From: Actinomycetes bacterium
GTDB taxonomy: Bacteria > Actinomycetota > Coriobacteriia > Coriobacteriales > Eggerthellaceae
Length of the DNA: 64,000 nt
NCBI GenBank assembly: GCA_023394615.1
Contig: JAEXAI010000012.1
Location: 124,001 to 188,000, forward strand
Reading direction: 5' to 3'
A model generated the notes under the pieces. The model ran no database searches and was not told where the DNA came from. It worked only from the letters and a program-made list of their open reading frames with translations. The translations under genes were made by a program, and so were the position numbers. Below are positions 61,778 to 64,000 of the stretch, one piece after another. The number at the start of each line of letters is the position of its first letter. Within the stretch, counting starts at the first letter, position 1.

Positions 61778-61932
61778 TTTTGTCAATCAGACCCGCTATG
61801 TGCGATTTGAGGACGGGCCATTCTCTGATGGAATTTCGCCACCTGCGCAAACGCAGAGCATCGCCTTCCGGCATTGCGAAAAAACCTGGATTTGCCGGTG
61901 AAAATCGCACATAGCGGGTCTGATTGACAAAA
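61778..61932. repeat. 155-bp element with perfect 31-bp terminal inverted repeats
   Basis: Arms 61778-61808 (TTTTGTCAATCAGACCCGCT... ) and 61902-61932 are exact reverse complements over 31 bp. The 93-bp core has no open frame of note. The layout is that of a MITE or of a REP/BOX-like mobile sequence; it lies between the DUF898-like gene and rclA, and may also work as a strong bidirectional hairpin. No transposase in the window. Confidence 0.85.
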
Positions 61933-61989
61933 CCTGTTTTCTGCACAGTGTCGCAAAGGGACGAGTTCCGTCCCTTTGCGCTCAACAAA

Positions 61990-63384
61990 TTATTTCACAG
62001 ACGCAAACAGGTCGTTCAATGCTTCGCTCATAGTAGGATGCGCGAAAATCGCATCCCGCAGCGCGGTATAGGGTACCTGCGCATCGATAGCCACTTTCAA
62101 CAGGTTCACAATCTCATGCGATTCCTCGCAGAACAAATGAGCACCCAGAATCTGGCCCGTTTTCGCATCGACAACAGCTTTCAACAGGCCTTCGGGCTGC
62201 TCGACCACGTTGGCTTTGGGAATGGCAGCTGCCGCAAGCGAGCCTACCATCACATCATATCCTTGGTCGCGTGCCTCTTGCTCGGTCAGCCCAACACGAG
62301 AGAACGGCGGATCGACAAACACGCAATACGGCACGGCTCCCCGATTGGCGATTGTGCGCGAACCATCACCTAAGAGCAACGATTTCACGATACGAAAATC
62401 ATCAAGCGAGATGTAGGTGAACTGCAAGCCTCCGACCACATCTCCCATCGCAAAGATGTTCGGCTGCGAAGTGCGCAGGTGCTCATCTACCTTTACCGCG
62501 CCGCGATCGGTCAACTCGACTCCTGCCGCTTGCAGGTTCAAGCCCTCCACATTGGGGCGCCTGCCTGTGGCTACTAAAACCGCCTCAGCATCAATCGTTT
62601 TTTGGGTGCCATCTATGTCGATCTGCACGCTCGCAAAATCGGTCCCATCGCTTACATGCTGAACCTGTGCCGAGCGGATTACCTCAATACCGCGTCCTTC
62701 TAAGCTTTCAAGCACCTTCTGCGCCACTTGCTCATCCTCGCGCGGAATGAACTGTGCACCGTCTTGGATGATGGTAACCTTTGATCCAAAATTCGCATAC
62801 ATACTGGCGAACTCTACGCCTATGTAGCCTCCGCCAATAATGGTCAAGCGCGCCGGCAACTCGCTCATATCCAGCATGGTCTCGCTTACATACACATGCC
62901 CGCCTAGCTGCAAACCATCGATTGGCGGCACGAAGGGACGAGATCCCGTGTTGATGAAAATCTGGGTCGCGCAAAGCACGCTGCGCTCACCGTCTTTTTC
63001 CACAGCCACATGATGCGCGTCCACAAACGACCCACGACCGTCGATAACCACGGCCCCCGGCGCATCGGCGAGCTTGCCGTAATTTTTCTGGCGCAGCTTG
63101 TCGGTCAGCTCATCTTTGCGCTGCACTGCCTTGGCGTAACGGTCGGCCTTTTCTTGAAAGCTGCCGCCTGCGATTGCGGAGAGCTTCGCTCGATGGACGA
63201 GCGCTTTCGTAGGAATGCAAGCGACGTTTATGCAGGTGCCACCATACATTTTTGGCGACTCTTCAATGAGCGCGACGGAACGCCCAGCAGCGGCCAGAGC
63301 GCCTCCTAGAGTCTTGCCCGCTTTTCCAAAACCGATGATAACCGCATCGTAATTGTTTTCAACGCTGTTTTCGCTGCTGCTCAT
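61990..63384 (-). CDS. rclA: RclA-like pyridine nucleotide-disulfide oxidoreductase
   Basis: Flavoprotein of the mercuric reductase/RclA group; RclA reduces copper(II) and protects against reactive chlorine species. 464 residues. FAD motif VIIGFGKAGKTLGG, redox Cys pair C51-C56 in GGTCINVACIPTK, NAD(P) motif GGGYIGVEFASMYANFG, GGLQFTYISLDDFRIVK and the C-terminal HPTMSEALNDLF with the active His, all very close to E. coli RclA. ATG 63384 follows AAGGAA and overlaps the Rrf2 gene stop (ATGA). Last gene of the Rrf2-rclA pair. Confidence 0.85.
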   Translation of the reverse strand: MSSSENSVENNYDAVIIGFGKAGKTLGGALAAAGRSVALIEESPKMYGGTCINVACIPTKALVHRAKLSAIAGGSFQEKADRYAKAVQRKDELTDKLRQKNYGKLADAPGAVVIDGRGSFVDAHHVAVEKDGERSVLCATQIFINTGSRPFVPPIDGLQLGGHVYVSETMLDMSELPARLTIIGGGYIGVEFASMYANFGSKVTIIQDGAQFIPREDEQVAQKVLESLEGRGIEVIRSAQVQHVSDGTDFASVQIDIDGTQKTIDAEAVLVATGRRPNVEGLNLQAAGVELTDRGAVKVDEHLRTSQPNIFAMGDVVGGLQFTYISLDDFRIVKSLLLGDGSRTIANRGAVPYCVFVDPPFSRVGLTEQEARDQGYDVMVGSLAAAAIPKANVVEQPEGLLKAVVDAKTGQILGAHLFCEESHEIVNLLKVAIDAQVPYTALRDAIFAHPTMSEALNDLFASVK

Positions 63385-63803
63385 TTTTCCTTCTTTCCGA
63401 ATATTTCCCAATGAATATCGTCAATAGTGATGCCGCGAAGTCGCTTGCGGCACAGTTGATCCAGATCGCGGTAGATACCGTCCATGATATCCCCCATGCC
63501 CGAAGACACGAGACACTCCATTTCCGTATCGCCGCTTTGCCACGAAGAGCCCACGAAGCTGCAGTCGATAGCGTCGGCAATCGCTGCAAGCGTGATTGTG
63601 TTGGTGGGCTGCTCCAACGCATAACCCCCAACGGCCCCCTCCGCGCTTTTCACCATGCCAGCGCGCCTCAGCTTCGACATCACTTTGCGCACCCGTGCCG
63701 CATTGGTGCATATGTTTTCCGCTAATTCCTCGCTGGAAAGCGTGCAGGCCTTGTGCTGCAGATAAACCAAGGCGTGCACCGCTACGTTAAAATCGCTGTT
63801 CAT
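63381..63803 (-). CDS. Rrf2-family transcriptional regulator
   Basis: 140-residue winged-helix regulator: FNVAVHALVYLQHK, SSEELAENICTNAARVRKVMSKLRRAGMV (HTH) and GAVGGYALEQPTNTITLAAIADAI. Four Cys are present (about residues 31, 80, 95, 117) but not in the CxxxxxCx5C layout of IscR, so a redox or metal sensing role by thiols is possible. It overlaps rclA by 4 bp and has an operator upstream, so it probably represses itself and rclA. Confidence 0.9.
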   Translation of the reverse strand: MNSDFNVAVHALVYLQHKACTLSSEELAENICTNAARVRKVMSKLRRAGMVKSAEGAVGGYALEQPTNTITLAAIADAIDCSFVGSSWQSGDTEMECLVSSGMGDIMDGIYRDLDQLCRKRLRGITIDDIHWEIFGKKEK

Positions 63804-63836
63804 AGGCTCTTCATCCCCCCTTTCATTCGCGTTTGT

Positions 63837-63894
63837 TAACTGTATTTATATTTGTTACAGTTAGGAAGATACTCTGCACTCTGTCGTTCGTCAA
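63837..63894 (-). promoter_or_regulatory. promoter and operator of the Rrf2-rclA operon
   Basis: -35 TTGACG (63894-63889), 17-nt spacer, -10 TATCTT (63871-63866). A perfect dyad TAACTGTA, 11 bp, TACAGTTA (63837-63863) covers the expected transcript start, 34 bp before the Rrf2 gene start. Placement fits autorepression. The rest of the window to 64000 holds no gene. Confidence 0.7.
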
Positions 63895-64000
63895 CTTATT
63901 GATAGTTTGCACATAACATTTATATATCTTTTGGCTTCAAAAAGCTTTTGCGCGAAACTTTCGCAGACTACTGTACAATAGACAGGCTGTTTCTGCATTG

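Overview
The window looks like a chromosomal segment of a small-genome anaerobic actinobacterium of the class Coriobacteriia, family Eggerthellaceae. This is inferred from gene content and moderate GC (a bit above 50% by eye): an arginine deiminase operon, Tat-exported redox proteins and Nap nitrate reductase, FixABCX, a selenocysteine formate dehydrogenase, and aldo/keto reductases with ferredoxin domains. The arginine deiminase genes and moderate GC would suit a Cryptobacterium- or Slackia-like organism; the genus is a guess. There is no prophage, transposase, CRISPR array or rRNA operon.

Layout. 1-6.9 kb (minus strand): housekeeping run with a pseudouridine synthase (cut by the window edge), scpB-scpA, trpS, an M50 protease, trmL and an ABC-F ATPase. 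7.1-17.3 kb: a complete sialic acid utilisation locus. A minus-strand operon encodes a lipoprotein binding protein, a permease, a fused permease-ATPase, a second ATPase, and NanA-NanK-NanE; it converges on nagB-nagA, so imported N-acetylneuraminate can be taken to fructose-6-phosphate. 17.5-23.2 kb: a THEP1-like NTPase, a CAT-anticodon tRNA, an exported rubrerythrin paired with a monoheme lipoprotein, an aldo/keto reductase, a CPBP protease with an XRE regulator, and tRNA-Asn/tRNA-Val. 23.2-24.2 kb: a gene-free kilobase with a 71-bp tandem repeat. 24.2-31.1 kb: an aldehyde dehydrogenase, a fixC-fixX-fixA-fixB operon with a strong terminator, a short-chain dehydrogenase and a small membrane protein.

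31.2-36.5 kb: a nap cluster (napG-napA-napB-napD-napH) without napC, preceded by a promoter with a dyad at the position of a class II activator site. 36.5-40.3 kb: adenine deaminase, a nitroreductase, and a HigBA/RelE-type toxin-antitoxin pair lying between a 51-bp tRNA-Lys fragment and the intact tRNA-Lys, then tRNA-His. 40.4-46.9 kb: a membrane hybrid kinase with a decayed ATP-binding domain, a 51-residue membrane microprotein, a CPA1 antiporter and argS. 47.1-50.5 kb: arcA-argF-arcC for arginine fermentation. 51.0-56.2 kb: an operon of a NuoF/GltD-type flavoprotein fusion, a formate dehydrogenase whose in-frame TGA is decoded as selenocysteine (with a recognisable bacterial SECIS hairpin), and thrH. 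56.5-64 kb: a soluble PAS hybrid kinase, a membrane diguanylate cyclase, a DUF898-like protein, a 155-bp element with 31-bp perfect inverted ends, and an rclA-like oxidoreductase under an Rrf2 regulator with a clear operator.

Physiologically the window describes a host-associated anaerobe that gains ATP from arginine, scavenges sialic acid, and moves electrons from formate, flavoprotein substrates and menaquinol to nitrate and other acceptors, with several envelope-located oxidative stress defences.
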